A stretch of 64,000 bases of DNA from Rhodoplanes serenus (GTDB lineage Bacteria > Pseudomonadota > Alphaproteobacteria > Rhizobiales > Xanthobacteraceae). Both the position numbers and the translations under genes were made by a program. The notes beneath the pieces were generated by a model. The model saw only the letters and a program-made list of their open reading frames with translations, made no database searches and was not told the origin of the DNA. Location: NCBI GenBank assembly GCA_009720755.1, contig WNKV01000014.1:45001-109000 (forward strand), in the 5' to 3' direction. Numbering within the stretch: position 1 is the stretch's first letter; each line of letters opens with the position of its first letter. Positions 10,119 through 20,063 of the stretch are shown here, piece after piece.

Positions 10119-13100
10119 TCAGTGCGCCTCGTCCCAGTTGTCGGCACCGCGGGCGTCGACATGAAGCGGCACCGAGAGCGCCACCGCCGGCATCGGCGCC
10201 TCCTCCATCACCCGCCGGACCACCGGAAGGGTCTGCTCGACCTCGCTCTCCGGCACCTCGAACACCAGCTCGTCGTGGACCTGGAGCAGCATGCGGGCCG
10301 ACAGCTTCGCCTTCTCCAAGGCCGGCTCCATGCGCACCATGGCGCGGCGGATGATGTCGGCGGCCGAGCCTTGCAGGCGCGCATTGATGGCGGCGCGCTC
10401 GTTGAAGGCCCGCAGCGACGGATTCGAGGCGCCGATGTCGGGGTAATGGCATTTGCGCCCGAACAGTGTCTCGACATAGCCGTGCGTGCGGCAGAACAGC
10501 TTGGTGGCCTCCATGTAGTCGCGGATGCCGGGGAAGCGCTCGAAATAGCGCTTGATGTAGGCGCCCGCCTCCTCGCGCGGAATGCCGAGCTGGTTGGCGA
10601 GACCGAACGCAGAGATGCCGTAGATGATGCCGAAGTTGATCGCCTTGGCGCGCCGGCGCACCTCGGCCGGCATGTCCTTCACGGGCACGCCGAACATCTC
10701 CGACGCCGTCATGGCATGGATGTCGAGGCCGTCGCGGAACGCCGCCTTGAGCACCGGGATGTCGGCGATCTCGGCGAGCAGTCGCAGCTCGATCTGCGAG
10801 TAGTCGGCCGACACCAGCTTGGTTCCCGGCTGCGCCACGAAGGCGCGGCGGATCTTGCGGCCCTCCTCGGTGCGGATCGGAATGTTCTGCAAGTTCGGAT
10901 CGGCCGAGGAGAGACGCCCGGTGGTGGTGGCGGCGAGCGCGAAGGTGGTGTGGACGCGACCCGTCTCCGGATTGACGAAGGTCGGCAGCAGGTCCGTGTA
11001 GGTCGATTTCAGCTTGGTGAGCTGGCGCCATTCGAGCAGCTTGACCGGCAGCGCATGGCCCTGCTCGGCCAGCTCGTCGAGCACCGAGGCGGAGGTCGAC
11101 CACGCGCCCGTCTTGGTCTTCTTGCCGCCCGACAGGCCGAGCTTGCCGAACAGGATGTCGCCGATCTGCTTGGGGCTGCCGAGATTGAACGGCTCGCCGG
11201 CGAGCGTCTGCACCTCGGCTTCCAGGGCCGCCGCTTTCTGGGCCAGCTCGCCGGACAACCGTGACAGCATCGCGCGGTCGATGGCGATGCCGCGCCGCTC
11301 CATCCGCATCAGCACCGGCACCAGCGGCCGCTCCAGCGTCTCGTAGACGGTGCGCATCCGCTCGGCGACGAGGCGCGCTTCGAGCAGCCGCCACAGCCGC
11401 AGCGCCATGTCGGCCTGCTCGGCGCAATACGGGCAGGCACGATCGATCTCCAGCCGCTCGAACGGCACCTGGGCCTTGCCCTTGCCGGCGATGTCGGCGA
11501 GCGCCAGCGCCTCGTGGCCGAAATGCCGGTGCGCCAGATCGGCGAGCCCGTGCGGCGCGACGCCGGCATCGAGCACGTAGGACATCAGCTGCACGTCGTC
11601 GAGGGACGCGAGCCCGATGCCGTGGCGGACCAGGGCGTGCAGATCGGCCTTGAGATCGTGGCCGATCTTGAGGACGGCGGGGCTCTCCAGCATCGGCCGC
11701 AGCAACGCCAGCGCGGCATCGCGATCGACCTGCCCGGGCGTGAGACCGCCGCCGGCGAGGAGATCGTCGCCGCGACGATGGCCGAGCGGCACGTAGCAGG
11801 CGCGCCCGGGCGCGAGCGCCAGCGCGACACCGATGATCTCGGCCCGCATCGGATCGGGCAAATCGGTGACAATGTCGATCGCCACGAGATGCTGGTCGGT
11901 CGCCTGCGCGATCCAGCGGCCGAGTGTCGCGAGATCCGACACGGTCTCGTAGCCGGCGCGATCGAACTTCTGGCGCGCCAGCTCGTCGCGGCGGGCGGCG
12001 GCCCGCTCCTGCGGCGTCACCACCACGTCGAGGGCGCCGGCTGGCCGCGATGCCGGCTTCGGGCGGGTGTCGTCGAGACCGAGGCCGAGCTGCGCCGAGG
12101 CACCGGCGCGGCGCGGGGCAGGCTCCGGCGCCGCCGCGGCGGCATCGTCGGCCTCCGCCGAGGCCGCTACCGTCGCGCCGGTCGCCCGCAGGGCCGGATC
12201 GGCCTCGATGTCGTTGGGATCGACCGCCAGCGCCTCGGCGACCCGCCGTGTCAGGGTGGAGAACTCCATCGCCTTGAGGAAGGCGATGAGCTTCTTCGCG
12301 TCGCGGCCGTCGAGCAGCAGGTCGTCGAGCGGGCAGACGAGATCCACCTGGTCGTCGAGCAGCACCAGCCGGCGCGACATCCGCGCCGTCTCGGCATGCT
12401 CGACCAGCGCCTGACGGCGCTTCTCCTGCTTGATCTCGGCGGCGCGCGCCAGCAGCGTGTCGAGGTCGCCATACTCGCCGATGAGCTGCGCCGCCGTCTT
12501 GACGCCGATGCCGGGAACGCCCGGCACGTTGTCGGTCGGATCGCCGATCAGCGCCTGCACGTCCGGCACCTTCTCGGGCGGCACGCCGAACTTGGCGATC
12601 ACCTCGTCGCGACCGATGCGGCGCTCGTTGCCGGGCATCGGGTCGTACATCGCGACGCCGTCGCGCACGAGCTGCATCAGGTCCTTGTCGCCGGCCACGA
12701 TGGTGACGTCGGCGCCGGCCGCGCGGGCGACGCGCGCATAGGTGGCGATCAGGTCGTCGGCCTCGAAGCCCTCCTGCTCGACCGGGATCAGGCCGAAGGC
12801 GCGCACCGCGTCGCGCATCAGCGGGAACTGCGGGATCAGCTCGTCGGGCGGCTCCGGCCGGTGGCCCTTGTAGTCGGTGTAGATCTCGTTCCGGAAGCTC
12901 TTGCCGGAGTGGTCGAACACCACCGCCAGATGGGTCGGGCTGACACCGTCGAGCCCCTCGCGGAGAATCTTCCACATCATGTTGCAGAAGGTCAGCACGC
13001 CGCCGATCGGCAGGCCGTCCGAGCGGGTGAACGAGCGGCCCCGGCTCTGCGCCGCCTTGAACATGGCGAAGTAGGCGCGGAACACGAAGGACGACCCGTC

Positions 13101-13157
13101 GATGAGAAAGACGTGGTCGCCCGGTCGGAGCGGGCGGGCGAGCGGTTCGGCGGACAT
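10119..13157 (-). CDS. polA: DNA polymerase I with apparently inactive proofreading domain
   Basis: 1012 residues in the standard order: 5'-3' exonuclease (1-300), a linker rich in Ala and Pro, a 3'-5' exonuclease fold (about 420-600), and an A-family polymerase domain with SADYSQIELRLLA, the O-helix RRAKAINFGIIYG and QVHDELVFEVP. By alignment to E. coli Pol I, the exonuclease motif FDTETD reads IDIVTD, so Glu357 becomes Val. The motif YAAEDAD reads YCAEQAD, so Asp501 becomes Gln. Asp355 and Asp424 are kept. Two of four metal ligands are therefore gone and proofreading is predicted lost. Polymerase and flap-nuclease residues look normal. Start ATG 13157 is chosen as the usual N-terminus. Confidence 0.96.
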   Translation of the reverse strand: MSAEPLARPLRPGDHVFLIDGSSFVFRAYFAMFKAAQSRGRSFTRSDGLPIGGVLTFCNMMWKILREGLDGVSPTHLAVVFDHSGKSFRNEIYTDYKGHRPEPPDELIPQFPLMRDAVRAFGLIPVEQEGFEADDLIATYARVARAAGADVTIVAGDKDLMQLVRDGVAMYDPMPGNERRIGRDEVIAKFGVPPEKVPDVQALIGDPTDNVPGVPGIGVKTAAQLIGEYGDLDTLLARAAEIKQEKRRQALVEHAETARMSRRLVLLDDQVDLVCPLDDLLLDGRDAKKLIAFLKAMEFSTLTRRVAEALAVDPNDIEADPALRATGATVAASAEADDAAAAAPEPAPRRAGASAQLGLGLDDTRPKPASRPAGALDVVVTPQERAAARRDELARQKFDRAGYETVSDLATLGRWIAQATDQHLVAIDIVTDLPDPMRAEIIGVALALAPGRACYVPLGHRRGDDLLAGGGLTPGQVDRDAALALLRPMLESPAVLKIGHDLKADLHALVRHGIGLASLDDVQLMSYVLDAGVAPHGLADLAHRHFGHEALALADIAGKGKAQVPFERLEIDRACPYCAEQADMALRLWRLLEARLVAERMRTVYETLERPLVPVLMRMERRGIAIDRAMLSRLSGELAQKAAALEAEVQTLAGEPFNLGSPKQIGDILFGKLGLSGGKKTKTGAWSTSASVLDELAEQGHALPVKLLEWRQLTKLKSTYTDLLPTFVNPETGRVHTTFALAATTTGRLSSADPNLQNIPIRTEEGRKIRRAFVAQPGTKLVSADYSQIELRLLAEIADIPVLKAAFRDGLDIHAMTASEMFGVPVKDMPAEVRRRAKAINFGIIYGISAFGLANQLGIPREEAGAYIKRYFERFPGIRDYMEATKLFCRTHGYVETLFGRKCHYPDIGASNPSLRAFNERAAINARLQGSAADIIRRAMVRMEPALEKAKLSARMLLQVHDELVFEVPESEVEQTLPVVRRVMEEAPMPAVALSVPLHVDARGADNWDEAH

Positions 13158-13250
13158 TCTCGGCTCGGCGTTGGTGAGCGGGGTCGATGATCGGGGCCGG
13201 TGGTCGGCGCGGCGCACTATACACGGCCGCGACGCCGCGCCAGTGCCGGC

Positions 13251-13637
13251 CTACACGATCCAGGCGCCGCGCGCCGACAGCAGCTCGCGCAGCACGGCGC
13301 GATGGCAGCGGGTCTCGTCCTCGCAGTAGCAGCCGACCGACACCGCGGCGTGGTGGGACAGCGCCGCGAAGAGATCGAGCAGCCGGCGCGCCGCCGGCTC
13401 GTTCATCTCGGCCCGGAAGGCGCGCGTGAAGGCTGTCCATTCGGCCGCTGTCGCTGCCGCATGGGCCTTCGTCACCAGATCAGGGCTCGGCGACAGCTCC
13501 GGCAGCCAGACGTCGAACCAGTCGTCGGCCGCCCAGCGATCCTTGCGCACACCGCGCGGGGGCCGCCGCACGGTGCCGATCCGCAGCCCTTCGTCGGGCG
13601 CCCGCGGCGTGCCGAGACGAACGATGCGCAGCGGCAT
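13251..13637 (-). CDS. DUF488 family protein
   Basis: 128 residues. The C-terminal motif VGCYCEDETRCHRAVL, with its Cys-x-Cys and Cys-His-Arg, is the hallmark of DUF488. The N-terminus IVRLGTPR also fits. The biochemical role of the family is not established; the cysteine/histidine cluster suggests metal or thiol chemistry. SD CGAGGAG precedes ATG 13637. It lies head-to-tail upstream of polA with a 93-bp gap. Confidence 0.85.
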   Translation of the reverse strand: MPLRIVRLGTPRAPDEGLRIGTVRRPPRGVRKDRWAADDWFDVWLPELSPSPDLVTKAHAAATAAEWTAFTRAFRAEMNEPAARRLLDLFAALSHHAAVSVGCYCEDETRCHRAVLRELLSARGAWIV

Positions 13638-13670
13638 GGGCTCCTCGCGTGAGCGGTGAGTGTCGCCGTT

Positions 13671-14756
13671 CTACTCGGCCGGTTGCAGCCGCGGGGCACG
13701 GCGCGGCGCGATATGGGCCCAGTCGGGCCGCTCGAACAGGATCGACAGGCGGGTGCCGCGCACCGCCCACCAGATCGCCAGCGCCCCGGCGATACCGGCG
13801 AGCGTCACGATCACCGACATCGTCCCGACATCGGCGATCACCCCGGTCTTGAGCAGCGCGATGCGGGTCGCCGCCATCGGCAGGAAGAAGGCGAGGTAGA
13901 TGACGATCGAGTGCTCGCCGCAGAAGCGCACCGGATCAAACAGGCGCGTCTTCGCCATCAGGACCGACAGCACGATGATGGCGCCGGCCCCCGCAAAGCC
14001 GAGGGCGAGGGAGACGAGCGGCAGCTCGGCATAGCCGCCGAACACCAGCGCCCCGTTGATCACCGCCCAGGCCAGGAGGCCGACGACGGCGGCGAGCGGC
14101 CGCGCCGCGGCGGTTTCGGCCAGGCCGAACACCCGGGTGGCGAGAAGATAGCCGGTATAGAAGTACACGAAGCGTGCCGCGAACTCGTCGATCGCGGTCC
14201 AGCCGGTATGGATGGGCGCGATCTCCAAGGCGGCGGCGACCAGCCACACCAAGAGCGGCGGCACGCGGAGCTGCCGTGCCGCCTTGGTCAGCACGAAGAA
14301 GACCGGCAAGAGGTAGATGAACCACAGCGTGCCGAACGGCTCGATCAGCGCCAGCAGCCACTGGCCCGGCACCCCGGCCCAGCCGTGCTCGGCGGCCAGC
14401 ACCGGCGCCTTGACGACGAGCTGGATGGTCATCCACAGCAGGTAGAAGTAGGCGAAGTGGACCACCTTGCGGTCCGTGTAGGTGCGCCAGTCGCGGTCGA
14501 TCACCCGCGCCAGGAACAGCCCCGAGATCAGGAAGAAGTCGGGCATCCGGAACGGCTTGGCGAAGGCCACCACGACATGCAGGAAGCCTTCGCGGCCGGC
14601 TGCCGCCTCGACCCCGAAGGTCGAGTGCAGCATCACCACCATGATGATGCAGAGGCCCTTGGCGGTGTCGACCCAATCGACCCGGCCGGCGTCGGTCCGA
14701 AGGGTGTCGGTCCGGCTGGCGTCGATCCGGGCGGTCTCGGTGGTGGGGGTTGCCAT
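13671..14756 (-). CDS. Acyltransferase family 3 membrane protein
   Basis: 361 residues with about 10 transmembrane segments. The first helix contains VDWVDTAKGLCIIMVVMLHS and the second PFRMPDFFLISG. This is the layout of acyltransferase-3 proteins, where an early conserved His (here in VMLHS) is needed for transfer of acetyl or other acyl groups to sugars or glycans at the membrane. E. coli YcfT is a similar uncharacterised member. The hydrophilic first 25 residues are a run of T, R and D. The same frame stays open far upstream across hrpB, but that is an artefact of base composition; ATG 14756 begins the conserved protein. Confidence 0.82.
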   Translation of the reverse strand: MATPTTETARIDASRTDTLRTDAGRVDWVDTAKGLCIIMVVMLHSTFGVEAAAGREGFLHVVVAFAKPFRMPDFFLISGLFLARVIDRDWRTYTDRKVVHFAYFYLLWMTIQLVVKAPVLAAEHGWAGVPGQWLLALIEPFGTLWFIYLLPVFFVLTKAARQLRVPPLLVWLVAAALEIAPIHTGWTAIDEFAARFVYFYTGYLLATRVFGLAETAAARPLAAVVGLLAWAVINGALVFGGYAELPLVSLALGFAGAGAIIVLSVLMAKTRLFDPVRFCGEHSIVIYLAFFLPMAATRIALLKTGVIADVGTMSVIVTLAGIAGALAIWWAVRGTRLSILFERPDWAHIAPRRAPRLQPAE

Positions 14757-14918
14757 CGTCCGTCCCAGCTTGTTTCTGGCGTCTCGCGCGGGGCACCTGC
14801 CCCGGAACAGGCCAAGTGTGGTTACGCCTCCGTAAATTGGGGCAAGAACCGGGCCTTTCCGCAAGGGTGGGCTCGATTTGGAGTTAATGTCCAGCCCGCG
14901 CGGCTGCACAGGACCGTG

Positions 14919-17450
14919 ATGACGAGTGTTTCGCGCTTCGACGCCCCGCTGCCGATCGACGAGGCCCTGCCGGCCCTGACGGCGGCGCTCGCCACTCGCG
15001 ACGCGGCCGTGCTGGTCGCCCCGCCGGGCGCCGGCAAGACCACCCGGGTGCCGCTGGTGCTGGCCGGGGAACCGTGGGCGGCGGGCCGCAAGATCCTGGT
15101 GCTGGAGCCGCGCCGCCTCGCCGCCCGCGCCGCCGCCGCCCGCATGGCGACGACGCTCGGCGAGAGCGTCGGCGAGACGGTCGGCTACCGGGTGCGCTTC
15201 GGCTCGAAGATCTCCGGCAAGACCCGCATCGAGGTGGTCACCGAGGGCGTGTTCACCCGCATGATCCTCGAAGACCCCACCCTCGACGGGGTCGCGGCGG
15301 TGCTGTTCGACGAGTTTCACGAGCGCTCGCTCGACGCCGATCTCGGCCTGGCGCTCGCCCGCGACACCCAGCAGGGCTTTCGCGAGGATCTGAGGCTCCT
15401 GGTGATGTCGGCCACCATCGACGGCGCCCGCATCGCCAAGCATCTCGACGACGCTCCAGTGATCGCGAGCGAAGGCCGGGCCTTCCCGGTGGAGACCCGC
15501 CACCTGCCGCGCGATCCCGCCCGGCACCTGGAGCCGCAGGTGACCGACGCGGTGCTGCGGGCGCTGCGGGCCGAGCCGGGCTCGATCCTCGTCTTCCTGC
15601 CGGGCGCCGGGGAGATCCGCCGCACCGAAAGCCTCCTCGCCGAAAAGCTCGCCGACCCGGCCGTCGACGTGGTGCCGCTCTACGGGGCGCTCGATGCCGA
15701 CGTACAGGACCGCGCCGTGGCCCCCGCGCCGCCGGGCCGCCGCAAGGTGGTGCTGGCGACCTCGATCGCCGAGACCTCGCTGACCATCGAGGGGGTGCGG
15801 GTGGTGATCGATTCGGGCCTCGCCCGGGTGCCGCGCCACGAGCCCGACCTCGCTCTGACCCGGCTGGAGACCGTCCGGGTGTCGCGGGCCGCCGCCGACC
15901 AACGGCGCGGCCGCGCCGGCCGCACCGAGCCGGGCGTCTGCTACCGGCTGTGGGACGAGCGCGAGACCGCCTCGCTCGAACCCTTCGTGCAGCCCGAGAT
16001 CCTCGCCGCCGATCTCGCCGGCTTCGTGCTCGATCTCGCCCACTGGGGCGTCGGCGACCCCGCCAAGCTCCTGTTCCTCGATCCGCCCCCCGCCCCGGCG
16101 CTCGCCGAGGCACGGGCGCTGCTCGGCCAGCTCGGGGCGCTCGATCCGGACGGCCGCATCACCGATGTGGGCCAGCGCCTGCGCGTGCTGCCTCTGCCGC
16201 CGCGGCTCGCCCGGATGGTGCTGGCGGCGGCCGGGCTCGGCGCGGCGCCGCTCGCTGCCGACATCGCCGCGGTGCTGACCGAGCGCGGCCTCGGCGGCAC
16301 CGATCCCGACCTCCGCCACCGGGTCGAGGGCCTGCGGCGCGACCGCTCGCGCCGCGCCGAGGAGGCGCGCCGGATGGCGGCGCGCTGGGCCGAGATCGCG
16401 GCCGCCGGCCGCCGCGCCGGCGGCGACCTCGGCCTGCCCGCCAACGCCCGTCTGCCGAAGGACGACGGCGCCGTCGGCGCCCTCCTGGCGCTCGCCTATC
16501 CGGACCGCGTCGCCAAGGCGCGCGGCGGCGGCAGCGGTGCCGTGCTGATGGCCAATGGCCGCGGCGCCTCGGTCGATCCCGCCTCGCCGCTCGCCCGCTC
16601 GCCCTATCTGGCGGTCGCCGACCTCGCTGGCAGCGCCGCCAATGCCCGGGTGCTGCTCGCCGCGCCGCTCGCCGCCGAGGTGATCGAGGCGCTGTTCGCG
16701 GATCGCATCGTCGAGACCGACGAGGTGACGTTCGATGCCGCCGCCGCGGCGCTGCGCGGCCGCTTCGCCCGCCGCCTCGGGGCGATCGCGCTGGCCGAGC
16801 GGCCGGTCCGCATCGTGCCCGACGAGGCGACGGCGCGGACGCTCGCCGAGGGCATCGGCGCGCTCGGTCTCGACCGCCTGCCGTGGTCGGCGGCGCTCTC
16901 CCAGTGGCGCGACCGGGTCGTCTTCCTGCACCGCCACGAAGGGGACGGCTCGGGCGACGAATGGCCCGACCTCTCGGACGCCGCCCTCGCGGCCACCATC
17001 GGCGACTGGCTCGCCCCGGCGCTCGCCGGCAAGACGGCACTGTCGGACCTCGGAGCCGACGCGCTGTCCCAGGCGCTGCACGCGCTGCTGCCGTGGAACC
17101 TGCGCCGAAAGCTCGACCACGAGGCGCCGACCCATTTCGACGCCCCCTCGGGCTCGCGCCTGCCGATCGACTATGCCGACCCGGAGGGGCCGCGGCTCGC
17201 CGTCCGGGTCCAGGAGATGTTCGGGCTCGACCAGCACCCGACGGTCGCCGGCGGCCGGGTGCCGCTGATCGTCGAGCTCTTGTCACCGGCACAGCGGCCC
17301 GTGCAGATCACCCGCGACCTGCCGGCCTTCTGGCGCGGCTCCTACGCGGATGTCCGCACCGACCTGCGCGGCCGCTACCCCAAGCACCCGTGGCCGGACG
17401 ACCCGCTGGCCGCCCCGGCGACCCGCCGGGCGAAGCCGCGCGGCACCTGA
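14919..17450 (+). CDS. hrpB: ATP-dependent DEAH-box RNA helicase HrpB
   Basis: 843 residues. Helicase motifs in order: APPGAGKTTRVPL (Walker A), LEPRRLAARAAA (Ia), FDEFHERS (DEFH form of the DExH box), VMSATIDGARIA (III), VVLATSIAETSLTIEG (V) and QRRGRAGR (VI). A C-terminal HrpB-type domain ends around LPAFWRGSY and GRYPKHPWPDDP, which is diagnostic of HrpB. Its RNA substrate in bacteria is not settled. ATG 14919 is chosen; the in-frame GTG 14916 is an equal alternative. It is divergent from the acyltransferase and precedes def by 80 bp. Confidence 0.95.
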   Translation: MTSVSRFDAPLPIDEALPALTAALATRDAAVLVAPPGAGKTTRVPLVLAGEPWAAGRKILVLEPRRLAARAAAARMATTLGESVGETVGYRVRFGSKISGKTRIEVVTEGVFTRMILEDPTLDGVAAVLFDEFHERSLDADLGLALARDTQQGFREDLRLLVMSATIDGARIAKHLDDAPVIASEGRAFPVETRHLPRDPARHLEPQVTDAVLRALRAEPGSILVFLPGAGEIRRTESLLAEKLADPAVDVVPLYGALDADVQDRAVAPAPPGRRKVVLATSIAETSLTIEGVRVVIDSGLARVPRHEPDLALTRLETVRVSRAAADQRRGRAGRTEPGVCYRLWDERETASLEPFVQPEILAADLAGFVLDLAHWGVGDPAKLLFLDPPPAPALAEARALLGQLGALDPDGRITDVGQRLRVLPLPPRLARMVLAAAGLGAAPLAADIAAVLTERGLGGTDPDLRHRVEGLRRDRSRRAEEARRMAARWAEIAAAGRRAGGDLGLPANARLPKDDGAVGALLALAYPDRVAKARGGGSGAVLMANGRGASVDPASPLARSPYLAVADLAGSAANARVLLAAPLAAEVIEALFADRIVETDEVTFDAAAAALRGRFARRLGAIALAERPVRIVPDEATARTLAEGIGALGLDRLPWSAALSQWRDRVVFLHRHEGDGSGDEWPDLSDAALAATIGDWLAPALAGKTALSDLGADALSQALHALLPWNLRRKLDHEAPTHFDAPSGSRLPIDYADPEGPRLAVRVQEMFGLDQHPTVAGGRVPLIVELLSPAQRPVQITRDLPAFWRGSYADVRTDLRGRYPKHPWPDDPLAAPATRRAKPRGT

Positions 17451-17530
17451 CCGGGCCACCGGAGCCGCCCCGCCGGCCGTAGCAGCCCGGATTTGACGGC
17501 CCGCACGTCTCCCCTTACATCCTCGCCGCC

Positions 17531-18049
17531 ATGGCCCTGCGCGACATCCTCCTTCTCCCCGACAAGCGGCTCCGTCTGGTGTCCGAGCCGGTGACGACCG
17601 TCGACGACGAGATCCGCACCCTCGTGGCCGACATGTTCGAGACCATGTACGACGCCCCCGGCATCGGCCTCGCCGCCATCCAGGTCGGGGTGGCGAAGCG
17701 CGTCGTCACCATGGACATCTCCCGCAAGGACGAGGAGAAGCGGCCGCGCGTCTTCATCAATCCGGAGATCGTCTGGTCGTCGGACGAGACCAATGTCTAC
17801 GAGGAAGGCTGCCTGTCGATCCCGGAGGTCCACGAGGACGTCGAACGGCCCGAGCGGGTCCGGGTGCGCTGGACCGACCTCGACGGGCAGGCGCACGAGG
17901 AGATGGCGGACGGCCTGTTCGCCACCTGCATCCAGCACGAGATCGACCATCTGAACGGCGTCCTGTTCATCGATCACATCTCGCGCCTGAAGCGCCACTT
18001 CATCACCAAGAAGTTCACCAAGCTGGCGGCCCGCCGCGCCGCCGAGTAG
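17531..18049 (+). CDS. def: Peptide deformylase
   Basis: 172 residues, normal size. All three motifs are present: [10 protein letters not shown] (motif 1), EEGCLSIP (motif 2, Cys metal ligand) and QHEIDHLNG (motif 3, HExxH with catalytic Glu). The enzyme removes the formyl group from nascent protein N-termini. The C-terminal basic helix ([17 protein letters not shown]) is the ribosome-binding extension of proteobacterial deformylases. It follows hrpB and converges with the PNPOx-fold gene. The usual partner fmt is not in the window. Confidence 0.97.
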   Translation: MALRDILLLPDKRLRLVSEPVTTVDDEIRTLVADMFETMYDAPGIGLAAIQVGVAKRVVTMDISRKDEEKRPRVFINPEIVWSSDETNVYEEGCLSIPEVHEDVERPERVRVRWTDLDGQAHEEMADGLFATCIQHEIDHLNGVLFIDHISRLKRHFITKKFTKLAARRAAE

Positions 18050-18072
18050 CGCCGCCGCACTGCATTGCGCGC

Positions 18073-18546
18073 TCAGCCTTCGCGCCGCAGCATCAGCCGC
18101 TCCTTGTGGCCGAAGCCCCGGCTGTTGTCGATCAGCACCACGTCGTCGGGATCGAGCCGATAGACGGCGACCTGCGCGAACGCGACCCGCAGCGCCTCGG
18201 GCGCGCGGGCAAGCTCTTTGAGGAAAGGATAGCGCTCGGCCAGCGCGGCGCGCAGCCGTTGCGCCTCGGCCGCATCGTCGACCCGGGCGGCACGGCCGTG
18301 CATCTGCACACCGCGCACCGCGGCGTGCTCCGCCGTGTCGGGTGCGACCGTCGCCGCGACGGCCGGATTCGACGCGATATCCAGCGAATGGCGAGAGCCC
18401 GCATCGGACACCCAGACGAGCCCCAGCCCGTCGCGCACATAGAACAGATTCGCCGCATGTGGCCCGTTCGGGCCGGCGGTCGCCAGCGACATCACGTGTT
18501 GCGTATCGAGAAAGGCAGCCACGCGCGCGTGAAGCTGATCCGGCAT
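18073..18546 (-). CDS. Pyridoxamine 5'-phosphate oxidase-fold protein (UPF0306/YhbP-like)
   Basis: 157 residues with the split-barrel flavin-binding fold. N-terminal MSLATAGPNGPHAANLFYV resembles the FMN-binding first strands. The C-terminal DDVVLIDNSRGFGHKERLML matches the tail of E. coli YhbP (UPF0306). Such proteins bind FMN, heme or F420; the reaction is unknown. ATG 18546 is chosen because conserved sequence starts there, although the frame is open a further 25 codons. It is divergent from gcdH. Confidence 0.75.
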   Translation of the reverse strand: MPDQLHARVAAFLDTQHVMSLATAGPNGPHAANLFYVRDGLGLVWVSDAGSRHSLDIASNPAVAATVAPDTAEHAAVRGVQMHGRAARVDDAAEAQRLRAALAERYPFLKELARAPEALRVAFAQVAVYRLDPDDVVLIDNSRGFGHKERLMLRREG

Positions 18547-18641
18547 GGGGATTTCACTGTTCTTCGGGCTATAGGGGTTCGTTATAATCGAGCAGCACGC
18601 GGGATAAGAGGTTCCGGCCACCCAGACAAGGGGACGTTGCG

Positions 18642-19868
18642 ATGAGCATTGCCGAGACCGACCGCGCCCAGCCTACCATCGACCCGCTGGGCGGCGCATT
18701 CCAATGGGACGACCCGTTCCACCTCGACGACCAGCTCACCGCCGACGAGCGGATGATTCGTGATGCCGCCCGGGCCTACGCGCAGGAGCGGCTCCAGCCG
18801 CGGGTGATCGACGACTACCTCAACGAGCGCACCGACCGGGCGATCTTCCGCGAGATGGGCGAGCTCGGCCTGCTCGGCGTCACCCTGCCGGAGGACTTCG
18901 GCGGGGCCGGGGCGAGCTATGTGGGCTACGGCTTGGTGTCGCGCGAGCTGGACCGCGTCGATTCGGGCTTCCGCACCATCATCACCGTGCAGTCGTCGCT
19001 GGTCTCCCATCCGATCTTCCATTACGGCAGCGACCGCCAACGCGCCACCCTGCTGCCCAAGCTGGTGAGCGGCGAGATCGTCGGCGCCTTCGGGCTGACC
19101 GAGCCCGACGCCGGCTCCGACCCGGCCGGCATGCGCACCCGCGCCGACCGGGTGACCGGCGGCTGGCGGCTGACCGGCTCCAAGATCTGGATCACCCACG
19201 CGCCGATCGCCGACCTCATTCTGGTGTGGGCGCGCTCCGTCGCCGAGGACGGGCTGCTGCGTGCCTTCCTGGTGGAGCGCGGCGCCGCCGGGCTCTCGAC
19301 CCCGCAGATCTCCGGCAAGCTGGCGCTGCGCACCTCGGTGACCGGCGAGGTGGTCATGGACGGCGTGTTCGTGCCCGACGACGCGGTGCTGCCCGGCACC
19401 TCCGGCATGGCGGGCGCCACCCGCTGCCTGTCGCCGTCGCGCTACGGCATCGCGTTCGGGGTGATGGGCGCCGCCGAGGACTGCTGGATGCGCACCCGCG
19501 ACTACGTGCTCGATCGCACCCAGTTCGGCCGGCCGCTCGCCGCCACCCAGCTCGTGCAGAAGAAGCTCGCCGACATGCAGACCGAGATCGCCCTCGGCCT
19601 GCAAGGCGCGCTGCGCCTCGGCCGCCTCTTGGACGAGGGCCGCGCCACCGCCGAGCTGGTCTCGCTGATGAAGCGCAACAACTGCGGCAAGGCGCTCGAC
19701 GTCGCCCGCACGGCGCGCGACATGCACGGCGGCAACGGCATCCAGATCGAATACCACGTCATGCGGCACGCCCAGAACCTCGAGGCGGTGAACACCTACG
19801 AGGGCACGCACGACATCCACGCCCTGGTCATCGGCCGGGCGCAGACCGGCATCAAGGCGTTCGCCTGA
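18642..19868 (+). CDS. gcdH: Glutaryl-CoA dehydrogenase
   Basis: 408 residues, acyl-CoA dehydrogenase fold with [12 protein letters not shown] and KIWITHAP at the flavin/substrate site. The C-terminal active-site segment [17 protein letters not shown] carries the catalytic Glu in the glutaryl-CoA position. The enzyme oxidises glutaryl-CoA in lysine, tryptophan and anaerobic benzoate breakdown. The residue before the catalytic Glu is Tyr; in the non-decarboxylating anaerobic type this Tyr is Val, so this enzyme is predicted to make crotonyl-CoA plus CO2. It is followed on the same strand by a decarboxylase gamma subunit (30 bp) and beta subunit, which suggests an operon. Confidence 0.93.
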   Translation: MSIAETDRAQPTIDPLGGAFQWDDPFHLDDQLTADERMIRDAARAYAQERLQPRVIDDYLNERTDRAIFREMGELGLLGVTLPEDFGGAGASYVGYGLVSRELDRVDSGFRTIITVQSSLVSHPIFHYGSDRQRATLLPKLVSGEIVGAFGLTEPDAGSDPAGMRTRADRVTGGWRLTGSKIWITHAPIADLILVWARSVAEDGLLRAFLVERGAAGLSTPQISGKLALRTSVTGEVVMDGVFVPDDAVLPGTSGMAGATRCLSPSRYGIAFGVMGAAEDCWMRTRDYVLDRTQFGRPLAATQLVQKKLADMQTEIALGLQGALRLGRLLDEGRATAELVSLMKRNNCGKALDVARTARDMHGGNGIQIEYHVMRHAQNLEAVNTYEGTHDIHALVIGRAQTGIKAFA

Positions 19869-19898
19869 CGCGACGACCACCACGCACGGGGAGACAGC

Positions 19899-20048
19899 AT
19901 GGACAAGTTGACTTTCGGACTCACCATGATGGTGGTGGGCATCGGGGGGACGTTTCTGACCCTCGCGATCCTCATCTGGTCGATCCAGATCCTCAAGAAG
20001 CTCTTTCCGCTCTCGGCCGAGGACGGAAACAAGTCCAACCGCGGCTAG
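19899..20048 (+). CDS. OadG-like gamma subunit of Na+-translocating decarboxylase
   Basis: 49 residues, starting ATG 19899 after GGGGAGAC and stopping TAG 20046. One transmembrane helix (GLTMMVVGIGGTFLTLAILI) is followed by a short basic/polar tail. The small size, the G-x-T-x5-G pattern and the position directly before the beta subunit identify it as the gamma (OadG-type) subunit, which anchors the alpha carboxyltransferase to the membrane beta subunit. The acidic, Asn-rich C-terminus (SAEDGNKSN) lacks the His-rich zinc-binding end of classical OadG. Confidence 0.82.
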   Translation: MDKLTFGLTMMVVGIGGTFLTLAILIWSIQILKKLFPLSAEDGNKSNRG

Positions 20049-20063
20049 AGGGGGAGTCCCGCG

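Noticed and set aside
13671-17237. A 1188-codon minus-strand open frame covering hrpB and the acyltransferase
   Set aside because: Only the last 361 codons match a protein family; the rest is the shadow of hrpB in GC-rich DNA.
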